Shown here piece by piece: positions 8,894 through 19,750 of a stretch of DNA of 64,000 bases. Source of the DNA: Vombatus ursinus (lineage: Eukaryota > Chordata > Mammalia > Diprotodontia > Vombatidae); assembly GCF_900497805.2 (NCBI RefSeq), contig NW_020954562.1, forward strand, positions 19,187,162 to 19,251,161. Reading direction: 5' to 3'. Position 1 is the stretch's first letter. Every line of letters starts with the position of its first letter. The notes under the pieces were generated by a model that saw nothing but the letters and a program-made list of their open reading frames with translations, searched no databases and was not told the origin of the DNA. Made by a program: the position numbers and the translations under genes.

Positions 8894-9684
8894 TGCACGT
8901 GCTCTGGATTTTCTGGCTTTAATTTTCAAAAAAATTATGTCACCTTCCTTCTAAACTATCTCAGTCTCATTTGATAAGAACTACTCAATATTTTTTTTTT
9001 TTTTGAGGGGAGCAAAGGGAGGGATGAGAGAAGAGAAAAGCATTCCTTTCAGGAAATTAAGTGGTGTTCCCAGAAAATGACTCCCATAATCTTCATTGCC
9101 AATAAACTCCAACCACTCTTGCTTGTGTCTCCAAGTGGTGATGGTTGGGTTTTTTATGATTGTATGGGAAAAAATTATAAATAATTACAAATAAATTATC
9201 ATTTTAATTATAATTAAAAAGTGAATTTCCTGCTCTTCACAAAGAAAAAACAAAGAAAAGGAAGTTACTTTAATGAGGCTACATTTTCTTATATGTAAAA
9301 TGAGCATTTTTTTTGTTTCTTAAACATTTAACAGATGCTAGCATATTTACATTTTTAAAGAAGAGGAGATTATTTAAATATAGTACAGTCAGCAATAATG
9401 TCATCCAAGTTTTTCTTCTATAATAGTGGAGTTTTTTTAAGTTACCTGATTCTTACCTCCCAAGTATGTATTAATGTCACTAATTAGTAGCAGTGTCACT
9501 AATTAGGTTTCTTTCAGCAAAGAAAAAAAAACAATTGCCTTGGAGTTAGGCTATGCCTTAAATATTTTTTATAGATGAAATTTTCAGAGAGCTCTTTATT
9601 GAACCCAAATTGCTCCCACCCATACCCTAGTTTCACAGAGACCAAACAAAATCATGCTAATTTCACAGTCTATTTCTACACAGA
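8894..9684. other. Unassigned AT-rich DNA
   Basis: No repeat or gene recognised. Contains several A and T runs (8991-9004, 9525-9532) and a pair of short direct repeats 'gtcactaattag' near 9477 and 9497. Confidence 0.5.
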
Positions 9685-9790
9685 CTGTCTAACCTAGGCA
9701 CATAGATGTTAAAATGGCAGAGCCAGTTTTCAAACTCAGGTCCTGTGACTCCATTTCAGAATTCTTTCTATTATACTGTGCTGTCTCTTC
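9685..9790 (-). mobile_element. MIR fragment, minus strand
   Basis: 'aacctaggcacatagatgtt', 'gccagttttcaaactcaggtcctgtgactcc', 'tttctattatactgtgctgtctc' read as the reverse of a MIR head. Confidence 0.65.
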
Positions 9791-9867
9791 TAAAATTAGC
9801 TAATCAGTATCTGTGAGAGTGTAGCATCACAGATTATCTGATTTGAGAATTAGTGGAGAGAAAGCAT

Positions 9868-10020
9868 GGAAAACTGGATAGGGAGGTAGCTTTGTGTCAG
9901 GAAGTTCTGGGTTCAAGTCCTACTCCAAAGGCATATCATCTATATGACAATAGGAAAGGCACTTAAATTCTCAGTGCCCCTAGGCAACTCTCTTAGACTA
10001 TAAGTTACAGAAAAAGTTCC
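9868..10020 (+). mobile_element. MIR-related marsupial SINE
   Basis: 'gtcaggaagttctgggttcaagtcctac', 'ggcacttaaattctcagtgcccctaggcaactctcttagactataagttacag'. Same family as 4575-4772. 3' end cut by the L1 tail at 10021. Confidence 0.75.
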
Positions 10021-10797
10021 TTTTTTTAAAAAAGTTTTTAACCATTTTTATAAGATTTTGATTTCTAAATTTTTCCCTCTCCCTCCTTTCTCCCTTCCCT
10101 AAGACAGCATGCAATCTGATATAGGCTATATATGTACAATCATATTAAACATATTTCCACATTAGTCATGTAGCGAAAGAAGAATCAGAATAAAAGGGGA
10201 AAACTATGTAAAACAAACAAACAAAAAAGAGAAAGTAGTATGCTTCTATCTGCATTCAGACTGTATAGTTCTTTCTCTGGTTGTGGTTAGCATTTTCCAT
10301 CATGAATATTTTGGAATTGTCTTAGATTATTGCATTGCTGAGAAGAGATAAGTCTATCAAAGTTGATCATCACACAATATTTCTGTTACTACATACAAGG
10401 TTCTCCTGGTTCTACTCACTTCACTCAGCATCAGTTCATGCAAGTTTTTCCAGGTTTTTCTAAAGTCTGCCTACTCATTATTTCGTATTGCACAATAGTT
10501 TTCCATTACATTCATATACCACTACTTGTTCAGCCATTCCCCAATTGATGGGCATCCCCTCAATTTCCAATTCTTTGCCACCACAAAAAGAGCTGCTATA
10601 AATATTTTTGTACATGTGGGTCCTTTTCCCTTTTTTATGATCTCTTTGGGATACAGTCCTAGAAGTGGTACTGCTGGGTCAAAGGGTATGCACAGTTTTG
10701 TAGCCCTTTGGGCATAGCTCCAAATTGCTCTCCAAAATGGTTGTATGAGTTCACAACTCCACCAACAATGCCTTAGTGTTCCTATTTTCAAAATGGG
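10021..10797 (-). mobile_element. L1 LINE 3' end (ORF2 C-terminus and 3' UTR), minus strand
   Basis: The T-run at 10021 is the A tail. 10030-10520 is the marsupial L1 3' UTR. 10522-10800 encodes the ORF2 C-terminal domain on the minus strand with [51 protein letters not shown] and the final GEWLNK. 5' truncated just upstream of that domain, so only the last ~90 residues remain. The same block recurs at 22162, 45505, 55039 and 55620. Confidence 0.92.
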
Positions 10798-12590
10798 CAT
10801 AATTCTTACATTATCTACTTCATAGATATGGGTATGCTTTATAGTTATGGATATACTTTATAGATATAGATATGAGATTATAGTTTTAGAGCTATGACAT
10901 GTTAGAAGACATTTGGAGTTGTTGTGGAAAGGCTTTCTAAACTAAAAAGTTCAATATAAATTTAAGTTACTATAATTACTATTTGGCTGGAAGTTTGAAT
11001 TGATTAAATATTTTCCAGACAAGTGATTCTATAAGAAACGGATTCAATAAAGTCTGGTTCCTTATGATTTTTGTGGAAATATGGCAGTATAAAAGCAACT
11101 CAAACACCATGACCAAATTTAATTAGAAATTGAGGGCAAAAAAAGTTTCATCATGTAAAATGATGACAGCATTACCAACTGGTAGGACTCCATGGCTTAT
11201 GGGGTTGTGAAAGATAAGTTTTTGTAGGACATTTTTATGTGGGAGTTAAAGTTCCAACATCTTAATTCTTCCTCCCAGAGTTTAAATACCCAATTTTTTT
11301 TTTGCAAATTTCTTTCTCGCTTTCATTTTTTCCTACTCTCCATCTGGTACATTTCATCTGTCTTGTCCTGTTGCTGAACTGTTCCTACTGTCTTATTCCT
11401 TTTGCCCCTTTCTATGCTTTCCACCATGTTGACCCACCTGTCTGCAGCCATCTTATTGATGACACAGACTTTTCCCTGTTAAGATCTTTCTTTAATACCA
11501 TATTCTCAAAGAAATCTGTTAAAAAAGGAAAACTTGGAGGTGGAAAGGCAACTGCATAAATTGTACATTAAATAAAGTAATATTCAAAATTGAGTTGTAA
11601 GCATATCATAGTTTTGCAAGAAGAGACAAAATATAACAATCATCCAGATATGTTATTGATATCAAGTAAACATCTGTACCTACAGAGATGTTTATATAAA
11701 GGTAAGCTGGGGTGGGCCAAAGATATTTGAGAATAGCTGCAGGTATGTAGGACAAAGGAAAGTAGCTCTACCACATGGCAAAATGAAACCCATAGTAATA
11801 TGCAAGGCTCTGCTACAAGCTGTCAGGAGGCATGACGGGATCTAAAAGGAATATACTCATTGCAATGCAACTGTCAGTCAGGACCAGGGGAATTCCTACT
11901 TTAGGGGGAAGAAAAATGATAAACAAAACAGATTTGACTTGAGGCACTCTTGCTGTGCTGGCTAGATGTAGCTATAGGCCTGATTCCTAAAAGAACTGAA
12001 ATAATTCGGAAGCTATGGATTCTCTCACAAAAGAGTTATAATATACTATTTGCATTGAAGAACCTGCCTAGAAAGTGAAATTCAGTAATGAAAAGACAGC
12101 TTAAAAAATCAATAAACAATAATAATATTTATGCTTCCTACCTGATGGATTTATATGGAGAATGCTATGCAAAACTTAAAGTACTTTTCACATGAAAGTT
12201 ATTATAATAGATTTAAATGTTTAATCAAAAGAGATGTTTCTGGTGATCCAAAAGTAATAATGGGAGGGGGGTAGAAGCAATAGATAAATGACTTATGAAT
12301 CAAAGTTTTTTTGTTTTTTTTTAAATGTCATATTCTTCTTAAAGTTAATTTATTTAAGGCAGATTTGCAAAACTCAATTTTAGACATAACTTTTAGGTAT
12401 ACTAAAAGATATAAAATAAAAGACTAGATACGCTTTACTAAGTTATAATAAAATCACTTGCAAGGAAAAATGAAGAAATATACTATTCAAATCTTATAGA
12501 TTTTTGGGTTACCTTTGAAGTCGATGAATCCATCTCAAGGGTAATCAAGGTGGGTGAAGTCAGTGGAGGAACATGTCTCATTATTGCTGT
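10798..12590. other. Unassigned intergenic DNA
   Basis: About 1.8 kb without a recognised repeat or gene. The 85-residue ORF at 11302-11559 is hydrophobic and Phe/Ser/Leu rich, starts in a T-rich tract and has no Kozak or splice context, so I treat it as chance. 11260-11300 resembles no known element. Low-level similarity to old LINEs cannot be excluded by eye. Confidence 0.5.
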
Positions 12591-13300
12591 AGTCTATAAG
12601 CATTGGCATAATTTGAAGGGACTTTGGAGCAAGAATGTCCATTAAAGGTAATCTAATTCAATTCTCTTATTTAAATAGGTGAATAATCATAGCCCCAGAG
12701 ACTTACAGTTATAGAAGAACAAGAAAACATTCTTTAGAAATTAAGTATTTTTTCTTCAAATCTGATCTTGTGAAGAAAAATAACTTCCCAAGCCATGATA
12801 TTACTTGGTTGTGATTTTGAAAAAGGTGGTGTGGGGTGGGGTGGTGGTGGTGATTGAGGAAAGAAATTCTTATTATTCATTGCCCCATCTACTTTTGTCT
12901 ACAGAGAATTCAGCTGATATAATCATAAAACTCATCATTTTCATCAATTCCTATTGCTCAGATGGAGTGTCTATTGAAATGAGGCATCCTGTTAAAAAAG
13001 CTCACAAAGAAGGCACTAGAACAGAGAATTCACTCCCAATTTCCCCAATCTTCCCTACCACCTTTAAAGAATGTATAAATAGGTCTTCTTAGCTTTTGCC
13101 ATCATATAATTACAGCCTAAGAACTCAAGTGCTTCAATATAGAATGCAGATAAATATCTCTTAGAGATCTTGGTCTATTTAAAAATGATCTATCTTAATT
13201 TCCCCTTTCACTCTTCTTTTTTTTTTCACTTTTTTAAGAAGGTATTCATCATTGTTGGGTTTTTTGTTGTAAATCCAATGTAATCACTCAATAGCAACAA
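12591..13300. other. Mostly unassigned; possible old MIR/CR1 trace at its left edge
   Basis: 12605-12715 ('gggactttggagcaagaatg...taatctaattcaattctc...agccccagagacttacag') resembles a degraded MIR or CR1 end in minus orientation, but only weakly. The rest, including a G/T-rich patch at 12825-12852, holds nothing I can name. Confidence 0.4.
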
Positions 13301-13304
13301 TAAC

Positions 13305-13745
13305 AATAAAAAAATTATCAAGTACCTCTAATTGTCAGTCATGTGCTAAGTACTAAGGTTACCAAGAAAAAAAATAGTCACTATCCTCCTACAACTTTGG
13401 GTGCACAGCATGTCACTTTTAAATAGAAGCAACATGTATGCAAAGGAAATAGAGGGTAATTTATTTATTTATTTATTTTTGGTGAGGTGTTTGGGGTTGA
13501 ATGGCTTGACCTGAATCACACACCTAGTGTTATGTGTTTAAGGTCACATTTGAACTCAGGTCCTCCTGATTTCAGGGCCAGTGTTCTATCCACTGTGCCA
13601 CCTAGCTGCTCCGATACAAGGTAATTTAAAAAACATTTATTTACTGTGTAAATTTACTGTGTAAAGTTCTGAGTTAAGATTTAGAAAGATACAAAGTTTA
13701 TGTAGTCTTTGCTTTCATGGAACTTCCCGCTTGGTAGAGGGATAA
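13305..13745 (-). mobile_element. L2 LINE 3' fragments, minus strand, flanking a WSINE1
   Basis: 13312-13460 ('tcagtcatgtgctaagtactaagg') and 13625-13745 ('aacatttatttactgtgtaaa', 'tctttgctttcatggaacttcccgc') are both degraded reverse L2 tails. They may be one L2 or two adjacent ones. The WSINE1 lies between them. Confidence 0.55.
13463..13613 (-). mobile_element. WSINE1-type SINE, minus strand
   Basis: 'tttttggtgaggtgtttggggttgaatggcttgacc', 'gaactcaggtcctcctgatttcagggccag', 'tatccactgtgccacctagctgctcc' is the reverse of the WSINE1 unit. The A tail has evolved to (TTTA)n. Short repeats GGTAATTTA on both sides (about 13455 and 13620) are the likely target duplication. Confidence 0.85.
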
Positions 13746-13774
13746 AAAATATATGCAGATAATTTTCAGAAGTT

Positions 13775-13925
13775 GTGGAAAGAGCATTGAATTTAGAATC
13801 AGAATAACTGAATTGAATTCTGTCATTTCTTACCTTTGGTCATATCACTTTGACTCACTAGAGGTAAAATGAGGAGACTGAACAAAATGACTTTTTGGTT
13901 CCCCTCCAACCCTAAATCCCCCATT
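13775..13925 (+). mobile_element. MIR-type SINE
   Basis: 'gtggaaagagcattgaatttagaatcagaa', 'cctttggtcatatcactttgac', 'gaggagactgaacaaaatg...cccctccaaccctaaatc' follow the MIR variant order. Confidence 0.65.
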
Positions 13926-15659
13926 TCTATTACCCTCCAGTATACAATAATTTATGTAAGGTGCATTCAAGGGGAAAAGAAAAGGTAATGGCTGACTGGC
14001 TGCTGAGGGCCCAGTCCTTCACTTTATAGCATGAACAAGTATCTTCTGTTTCCTTTCAGCTTTCATCTTATGTATAGTCATAAAAAGCCTTTTAATTGCC
14101 TCCTAAGCTGTTCAAAATGCTTGAATAGACGAAATCTCACTCTCTTTCTTGGTGGCAAGTGAGGCAAGAACTCTCATAAGCCCCCTGAAAGAAGAAGAGG
14201 TAGCAGTGGCAGAAAAATTAGCTGCCTGCAGTCAAATGCCTTATCTCTCCACCTGGTTGTCATGTAACTATAAATGCATAATTTTTTTTTTGTATCTGTT
14301 GCATTTTTTTCTTTCTTTTTCTGAGGTCATGAGCATCAATACAGAATGCACCAGTGTCTCTTACTGAGTCTGCCAGTGATTTCTACTTCTACGCCTGAGT
14401 TCGATGAGGAACTACCCTGAGGAATGACCAGCTTGATCCAGCTAACAGTGGATCAGCCTGACAGCTGAGATATCATGTCCTGATATCAAGGTGGAGCCTC
14501 GTCCATTAGTCATTACACATATTGAGGTGCATTTAATAGGAGAAATGTCTTGAAGAAATTGTTTTATGTTTGGGCTTACACTAACATGGACCTTGGTCAT
14601 AAAGAAGAATATGTTCCCAGTTTGGGATATTGTTATACTTAAGCCCTAGTAAGAATCCCTTTGTAAAAGCTAATCAATATTATTTGGTTAAATGATATTG
14701 GGATGATATTAACTAGCTATTGATATTTGGGGAAATCCACCAGATCATGAGTAATAGTCTTAGACAACTCCCAAGCTCTGAGAGTTACCCCTAGAATCTT
14801 AATGCAATATATAATCAGCTGGTCTCTGGACAACAGACCTACAGTTCATGAGATGTTGGAAAAAGTGGGTTTAAAGCGTATGTGGCACAAAAAACTGCTA
14901 TGCTAGGTACAAGAAGAAAAGTTATAGCGATATGGAAGATCGGAAAAAACTACATGGAAGACATAGCACTTGAGTTGTACTCTAAATATTAGGGAAGAAT
15001 TCAACAGACAAAAAAAAGTATGAAAAAGTAGCATTATATTACAAGTATGGAGAACAGTGGGAGCAAAGTCATGAAGGTAAGAAAATGTGTATAATCAGGT
15101 ACCATAGTGCTATAGTTTGTCTAGGGCACAGAGTGCTTGGATAGAACATGATCCACAGATCATTATAGACATAGTTGTAGAACTCAAAACAATGCTCAAT
15201 TCAGAAACTGGTTATCCTTTTTTTTTTTGAAGATTCTCCACAACCCTAGTTTCTCCTATCTACTTCCTGACTTCCATCCATTTTATCTCTTGTGTGGGTG
15301 TTTAGAAGAGTAAACCGAGTATTTCAGCAAACAGATCCAAACAAATTAATTTCACTAATTGATAAAAAGCTTTACTAAAAGTCGGATCAGACTAGTAATC
15401 TCTGAATCTGAGGTAAATGGTAGTGGTGGGAGGGGGAGGGGCAATCTACTTGAAATGCATTTGCCGGGAAGGAGATTATATTCCTTGACAGGTTTCTACG
15501 AATGTGCAAAAAGGAGAGGAAATGACTCAGGGTTGAAACTGTAGCCATTATTGGGACAGGGGGGACAGAATGGGGTGTACCCCAAGGGTTGTGCTTTTGC
15601 TGTCTTTAAATTTTCAATGTATGACATATGCTTGTTCCTCTAGCCCTAGTTAGAGCACT
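13926..15659. other. Unassigned repeat-poor DNA
   Basis: About 1.7 kb with no transposon I can name. The open frame at 14149-14367 has no recognisable domain and ends in a hydrophobic T-rich stretch. 15410-15540 is G-rich and carries a further short chance frame. Could be ordinary unique intergenic or intronic sequence. Confidence 0.45.
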
Positions 15660-15842
15660 GGGTTATTTAAATTGTTTTTTTTTTTTCTTTTCTTTTCTTT
15701 TTTTGGTGAGGCATTTGGGGTTAAGTGACTTGCCCAGCTAGTGTCGAATGTCTGAGGCTGGATTTGAACTCAGGTCCTCCTGACTCCAAGGCCAGAGCTC
15801 TATCCACTGTGCCACCCAGCTGCCCCAGGGTTATTTAAATTG
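15660..15842 (-). mobile_element. WSINE1-type SINE with perfect target duplication
   Basis: Body 15675-15827 on the minus strand, tail seen as a T-rich run at the left, head ending 'gtgccacccagctgcccca'. The 15-bp target duplication GGGTTATTTAAATTG (15660-15674 and 15828-15842) is exact, so the insertion is relatively young. AT-rich target with the A-tail side fits L1-type endonuclease integration. Confidence 0.92.
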
Positions 15843-16079
15843 GGAAAGGAACCTGAAGAAACTTTGAGTTTTCAGTTATCCATTCTTAACCTTTCCCTCA
15901 AATATCCAAAAATTACATTTCAAAATAGTTGTCCCATTCATTTCCATGAATGGAAGAGATTGACACAAATGAGGGAGACAATCAAACGAAATTCTTTGAA
16001 ATGTTTTATGGATCTCTTCTTTGGTTTGTCTTCCTAAACCTGCCACATAATGCAAAACTTAAAAAACAAAACAAAAACA

Positions 16080-16348
16080 AAAACAAAAACTTTTGAAGCA
16101 TATTTGCTATTTTTTTTCTTCTGTTGTGTTTCATTTCCTCTTTCTGGTGCTTCCTCCTATTGGTTCTAATTCTTCTCTACAACATCACTAATGTGAAAAT
16201 ATGTTTGATAGGAATGTACATGTATAGCCTATATCAGACTGCATTCCATCTTGGGGAGGGAGGTGGGGAAAAAGGGGGAGAAAAATTTAAAACTCAAAAG
16301 CTTATGGAAATTACTGTTGATAATTCAAAATAAGTTAATTTAAAAAAA
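16080..16348 (+). mobile_element. L1 3' UTR fragment
   Basis: 'gaagcatatttgctattttttttcttctgttgtgtttcatttcctc', 'ttctaattcttctctacaacatcactaatgtgaaaatatgtttgataggaatgtac', 'cagactgcattccatcttggggaggg', ending 'caaaataagttaatttaaaaaaaa'. Same as the ends at 22780-23010 and 55370-55602. The ORF at 16124-16333 is this non-coding UTR. Confidence 0.85.
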
Positions 16349-16620
16349 AAGAAAAATGCCATCCACATCCAATGAAAGTACTGATGAATTCCGAGTGCAT
16401 ATTGGAACCTAATTATTTTACTTACTTTATTTTTCTTAGCTATATTTTTCAACATGGCTAATATGGAAACATGTTTTACTTAACTTCATATATACAATTG
16501 ATTTATTGCTTTATTTCTCAAATGGATGGGGGACAGGCTGGAGAAAGAGAGAATTTGGAACTCAAAAATTTTAAAAATAGATGTTAAAACAAAATAAAAA
16601 ATTATATTTGAAAACAAAAA
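16349..16620 (+). mobile_element. L1 3' UTR fragment of a second subfamily
   Basis: 'gccatccacatccaatgaaagtactgatg', 'aacatggctaatatggaaacatgttttac', 'attgatttattgctttatttctcaaatgg', 'atttggaactcaaaaatttt' then A-rich tail. Lies directly downstream of another L1 tail, so either two insertions in tandem or one into the tail of the other. Confidence 0.7.
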
Positions 16621-16669
16621 CAAAAACAAAAAACTTTCCTTCTCTAACTTAAGCCAACATTTATCTTAA

Positions 16670-16868
16670 AAAAGAGGCAGGTAGTAGAGTGGGTACAAAT
16701 GTTATGTGTGGTGTCAGAAGACCAGTATTCTAGTAGCAGCTCTGCCTGTCTGTGTGACATTGGAAAAATCATGGCTCCTCTGGGCTTCAGTTTCCTCATC
16801 TGGAAAATGAGATGACTGAAATAGAATATCTTTAATATCCTTTCATTTCTGACACTCCAGGTTTTCAT
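16670..16868 (+). mobile_element. MIR-type SINE
   Basis: 'gaggcaggtagtagagtgggtac', 'ctgtctgtgtgacattggaaaaatc', 'gggcttcagtttcctcatctggaaaatgagatg', ending 'tgacactccaggttttcatgg'. Full-length order, diverged. Confidence 0.75.
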
Positions 16869-17004
16869 GGTACCTAAAATTTTATCATGAGAATTTCATT
16901 CTTTTGTGTTTAATATTTTCTATTTCTTTCATTCTCTTTTAAAATGCATATACTCAGGGATAGTATTGAAAGAGAGGAATATGGATGTGTGTAAGAGGCT
17001 GCTT

Positions 17005-17198
17005 AAGAAAGAAGACATGCGGGCAGCTAGATGGCCCACTGAGTAGAGCACCGGCCCTGAAGTCAGGAGGACCTGAGTTCAAATCCGGCCTCAGACCAAA
17101 CACTTGAGACTTACTAGCTGTGTGACCCTGGGCAAGTCACTCAATCCCAATTGCCTAAAAACAAATTAAAAAAAAAGAAAAAAAAGAAAGAAGACATG
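17005..17198 (+). mobile_element. WSINE1-type SINE, first of a tandem pair
   Basis: Body 17020-17183 ('gggcagctagatggcccactgagtagagcaccggccc...ggcaagtcactcaatcccaattgcc') with an A-rich tail. Target duplication AAGAAAGAAGACATG is exact at 17005-17019 and 17184-17198. The right-hand copy of that duplication is also the left flank of the next WSINE1. Confidence 0.92.
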
Positions 17199-17388
17199 GA
17201 GCAGCTAGGTGGAACAGTGGATAGAGCACCAGCCCTGGAGTCAGGAAGATCTGAATTCAAATCCGGCCTCAGACACATAACACTCACTAGCTATGTGACT
17301 CTGGGTAAGTAGGTCACTTAACTCAAATTGCCTCACCAAAAAAAAAAAAAAAAAAAAGAAAGAAAGAAAGAAAAGAAAAAAAGACATG
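17184..17388 (+). mobile_element. WSINE1-type SINE, second of a tandem pair
   Basis: Body about 17199-17373, starting 'gagcagctaggtggaacagtggatag' and ending 'actcaaattgcctcacc' plus a long A run with (GAAA)n. A third, slightly diverged copy of the same target sequence lies at 17374-17388 (13 of 15). Two SINEs therefore used the same genomic target in succession. ORFs on the minus strand here (17241-17465, 17323-17706) read through the SINE and poly-A and are spurious. Confidence 0.9.
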
Positions 17389-17399
17389 ACAGAAAGAGC

Positions 17400-17456
17400 A
17401 CCCCCACACACGCAAATACTCTCCCAACACACCCACACCCACACACACACAAGAAA
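17400..17456. repeat. Imperfect (CA)n-rich microsatellite
   Basis: Repeated ACACAC/CCCACAC units interrupted by C and T. The long minus-strand frames over it are low complexity. Confidence 0.8.
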
Positions 17457-17559
17457 ACAAAACACAGAACCTTGTTTCCTTGTAAAATTTTGACCAAATC
17501 AGGTAAGCTCTGGAATATACTGAGAAATTATTCAAAATAACAAAACTCTCTCTCTCTCT

Positions 17560-17919
17560 TCCTCCATCCCCATCCCCTCCATTTTTCTTCCAGGGACTGA
17601 CAAAAGTACAGTCAATCCTCAACATTTGCACATTTAACTTTTGGGACTTTAAGCTTTGGTTTGATTTCATTAGTAACCTCATTTTTACTTTTGTGTTGGC
17701 AATCACACATATTCCTGGCTATGTTTAGTAGAGGGGGAAAAAAAATGAGAGGCATGTTGCATGCAAATTTGTGGAGCAGCTGGTATAGCCATGAAGGACA
17801 GAGCGTCAGAGGTGTTGTTGAGACCTCACCAGTCTCAGTGTCTTCTAGCAGCAACCACTGAAAGTCCCTGCAACCTCTGCCTAGGTTTTTAGAGGGTAGC
17901 CAAAGTAGAGAAGTATATA
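17560..17919. other. Unassigned; possible remnant of an old DNA transposon
   Basis: 'acagtcaatcctcaacatttgcac' (17608-17631) and, beyond the LTR, 'attttatttgctgtacagta' and 'gtattgcggatttcatg' (18880-18930) faintly recall Tigger-type DNA transposon ends that were split by the LTR insertions at 17924 and 19174. The similarity is weak and from memory only. Confidence 0.3.
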
Positions 17920-17923
17920 ACAG

Positions 17924-18790
17924 TGAAGAGGTTTACCTACAATTCCCAGAAAAACCTTAAAACTTTCAGATTCCTTGTAGACTCACTTATCTCTCTTTGA
18001 CAAAAAGAACCTGGCTTCAGTTTTGTTTACCGGTCCCAGGAAACCCTTAAAGTTTTAGAAACTGCCTTATTTCCCTTTGAAAGCAAACTTCCCCTTGCAG
18101 CTCCCTTCATTATCTATTCTCATTGTCTGTTCAAATCACTCAGACATTTCAAACGGAGATTCTCACCTGGACCCTTTTCCAAATGGTTCACCTCCCCCGT
18201 CAACTGGCTTTCCCTCTGTTTTGCCTTCCTGGCCATTCCCACCCTTAATCCTAGCTAGGCACCAGTGTTCCTTTAGCCCCAGCTTGCTGGCCACCCCCAT
18301 CCAGATCTCCCCAGATCCCTCCTCCCCTCACCCCAAACTACTTGGCCGCTCCTTGGACCCCTCCTCCCATCACTCCAAGCTGCTTGGCCCCTCCCCAATC
18401 AGTCCGTACTAAAGGCTAACCTTTCCCCCATTCTGATGCTTAGCTGTTTTCAAGCTTAGAAGCTGAGACCCTTCATACCCGCCCATCCTAAGGGCGTCAC
18501 CTGGCCTGACCACCCTAGCCCCAGCCCCCACTCAGATGCTGAGCTTTCTAGACTGCCTCATGCTGCTCTTTCTTGTGAGTGTCACCTGACCACCTTGAAC
18601 CCTATTTAGATCACTGATGTTTGGGTTCCTTTGGAGTCTGGCCTATATGCTTATCTTTAATAAATTTTTTCTCTGGCTGGAAGAAGATCTGAGTTGAATT
18701 CATTCAGGTAGATCCATGCCGTGATTTGGGCTTTTTCCCATGATATTGGGGTTCCTCTGTGCATCTAAGAGCACCCCAACCCCCCCTTCA
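17924..18790 (+). mobile_element. Solo LTR, family A-related longer subtype, fossil
   Basis: 867 bp beginning TGAAGAGGTTTACC and ending CCCCCCTTCA, with exact 4-bp target duplication ACAG (17920-17923 and 18791-18794). U3 shares blocks with 19174-19746 ('cccttaatcctagctaggc', 'ctcaccccaaactacttggcc'). Polyadenylation signal AATAAA at 18659-18664 is followed by a U5 'ctggaagaagatctgagttgaa...ttcaggtag' like that of family A. U3 holds an imperfect direct repeat near 17940-18090. No internal region. The ORF at 18077-18412 is Pro/Ser-rich U3 sequence, not a gene. Confidence 0.85.
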
Positions 18791-19173
18791 ACAGGACAAT
18801 GTACAGTACAATGCCCTCACTCCACCATCTGACACAGTGGAAGGTAAGATTCAGGTTTTAAAATTTTTAGCTTTGATAATTTTATTTGCTGTACAGTATT
18901 TATGGTATTGCGGATTTCATGTTATAAAAGTGAATATTGTCTGATATCAATTTTTTTTATTGAGATGTTAGCACAAAAGGTCCCAGCATTCTTGGGAATT
19001 ATTAGTAAGAAAAATGTTTTGCATGTTAACGATTTTATTCTCTGTACTGCATTTTATGGATTATTTCATAGTTACTGTGTTAGGAAAAGAATATATTGTC
19101 AAAATTAATGTTTTGTTAAAAAATTGTTTGAAAGATTTCAGTTTTTGGTGGTCACAGGAACCTAATCTCCATC
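18791..19173. other. Unassigned DNA between two solo LTRs
   Basis: AT-rich spacer, not an ERV interior: the LTRs on each side have different target duplications (ACAG versus CATC), so they are separate insertions. A weak Tigger-like flavour is noted for 17560-17919. Confidence 0.5.
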
Positions 19174-19746
19174 TGGTGGGGTTGGGATCTGGGCCCCAGA
19201 AAGGAAAAAACCCTGGACATTCCCACTTGACCAAATCTCTGGCGTTTGCCTGAGGCTATAATCCCATCAACTGGCCTTTCATTGTGGCTACACCCAATCT
19301 CCCCTCCATTGTTTTACCTCCCTATGGCCCCTGGACATTTCCCACACTTAATCCTAGCTAGGCTCCATTGTCCAGGTCCCACGAGTTCTATTCACCCCAG
19401 TTTACTGGCCACTCCCATTCAGATCTCCTTAGGCCCTTCCTCCCTCACCCCAAACTACTTGGCCACTCCTAAATCCTTCCCACAGTCTTTCTGTGTATAA
19501 GGTCCACCTTGTCTCCATTAAGATGCTGGGATTCTTATAATCTAGCCACTGCTCAGATTCCTAAAATCTAGCCAATAAGCCAATGGTTTACTAATGTTCA
19601 GACTCCTTAAGAGTCTGTCCAATATGACGGATGTTCTAATAAACCTTGTCTTTGACTGAAAGAAGGCTTGGGTCGAACTCTTTCAGGCAGGATTCGTGTA
19701 TTGTGATTTTGGGGTCCCAGCACCCCTGAACTCCTAAACCGCATCA
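19174..19746 (+). mobile_element. Solo LTR of family A, fossil
   Basis: 573 bp, begins TGGTGGGGTTGGGATC and ends CTAAACCGCATCA, the same termini as the copy at 7735-8391. Exact 4-bp target duplication CATC (19170-19173 and 19747-19750). TATAA at 19496-19500, AATAAA at 19638-19643. Only about two of the 24-bp R repeats are present, against about seven in the other copy. No internal genes. Confidence 0.9.
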
Positions 19747-19750
19747 CATC

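Noticed and set aside
17030-17110. tRNA gene signal (A and B box-like 'gttcaaatccggcct')
   Set aside because: Part of the tRNA-derived head of WSINE1; no cloverleaf of a functional tRNA. The same applies to all other SINE heads here.
17323-17706. 127-residue minus-strand open frame
   Set aside because: It runs through poly-A of a WSINE1 and a CA-rich microsatellite; Phe, Ser and Val/Cys low complexity, no domain.
17924-19746. Single provirus bounded by two LTRs
   Set aside because: The LTRs have different exact target duplications and different subtypes, and the 383 bases between them do not look like retroviral interior.
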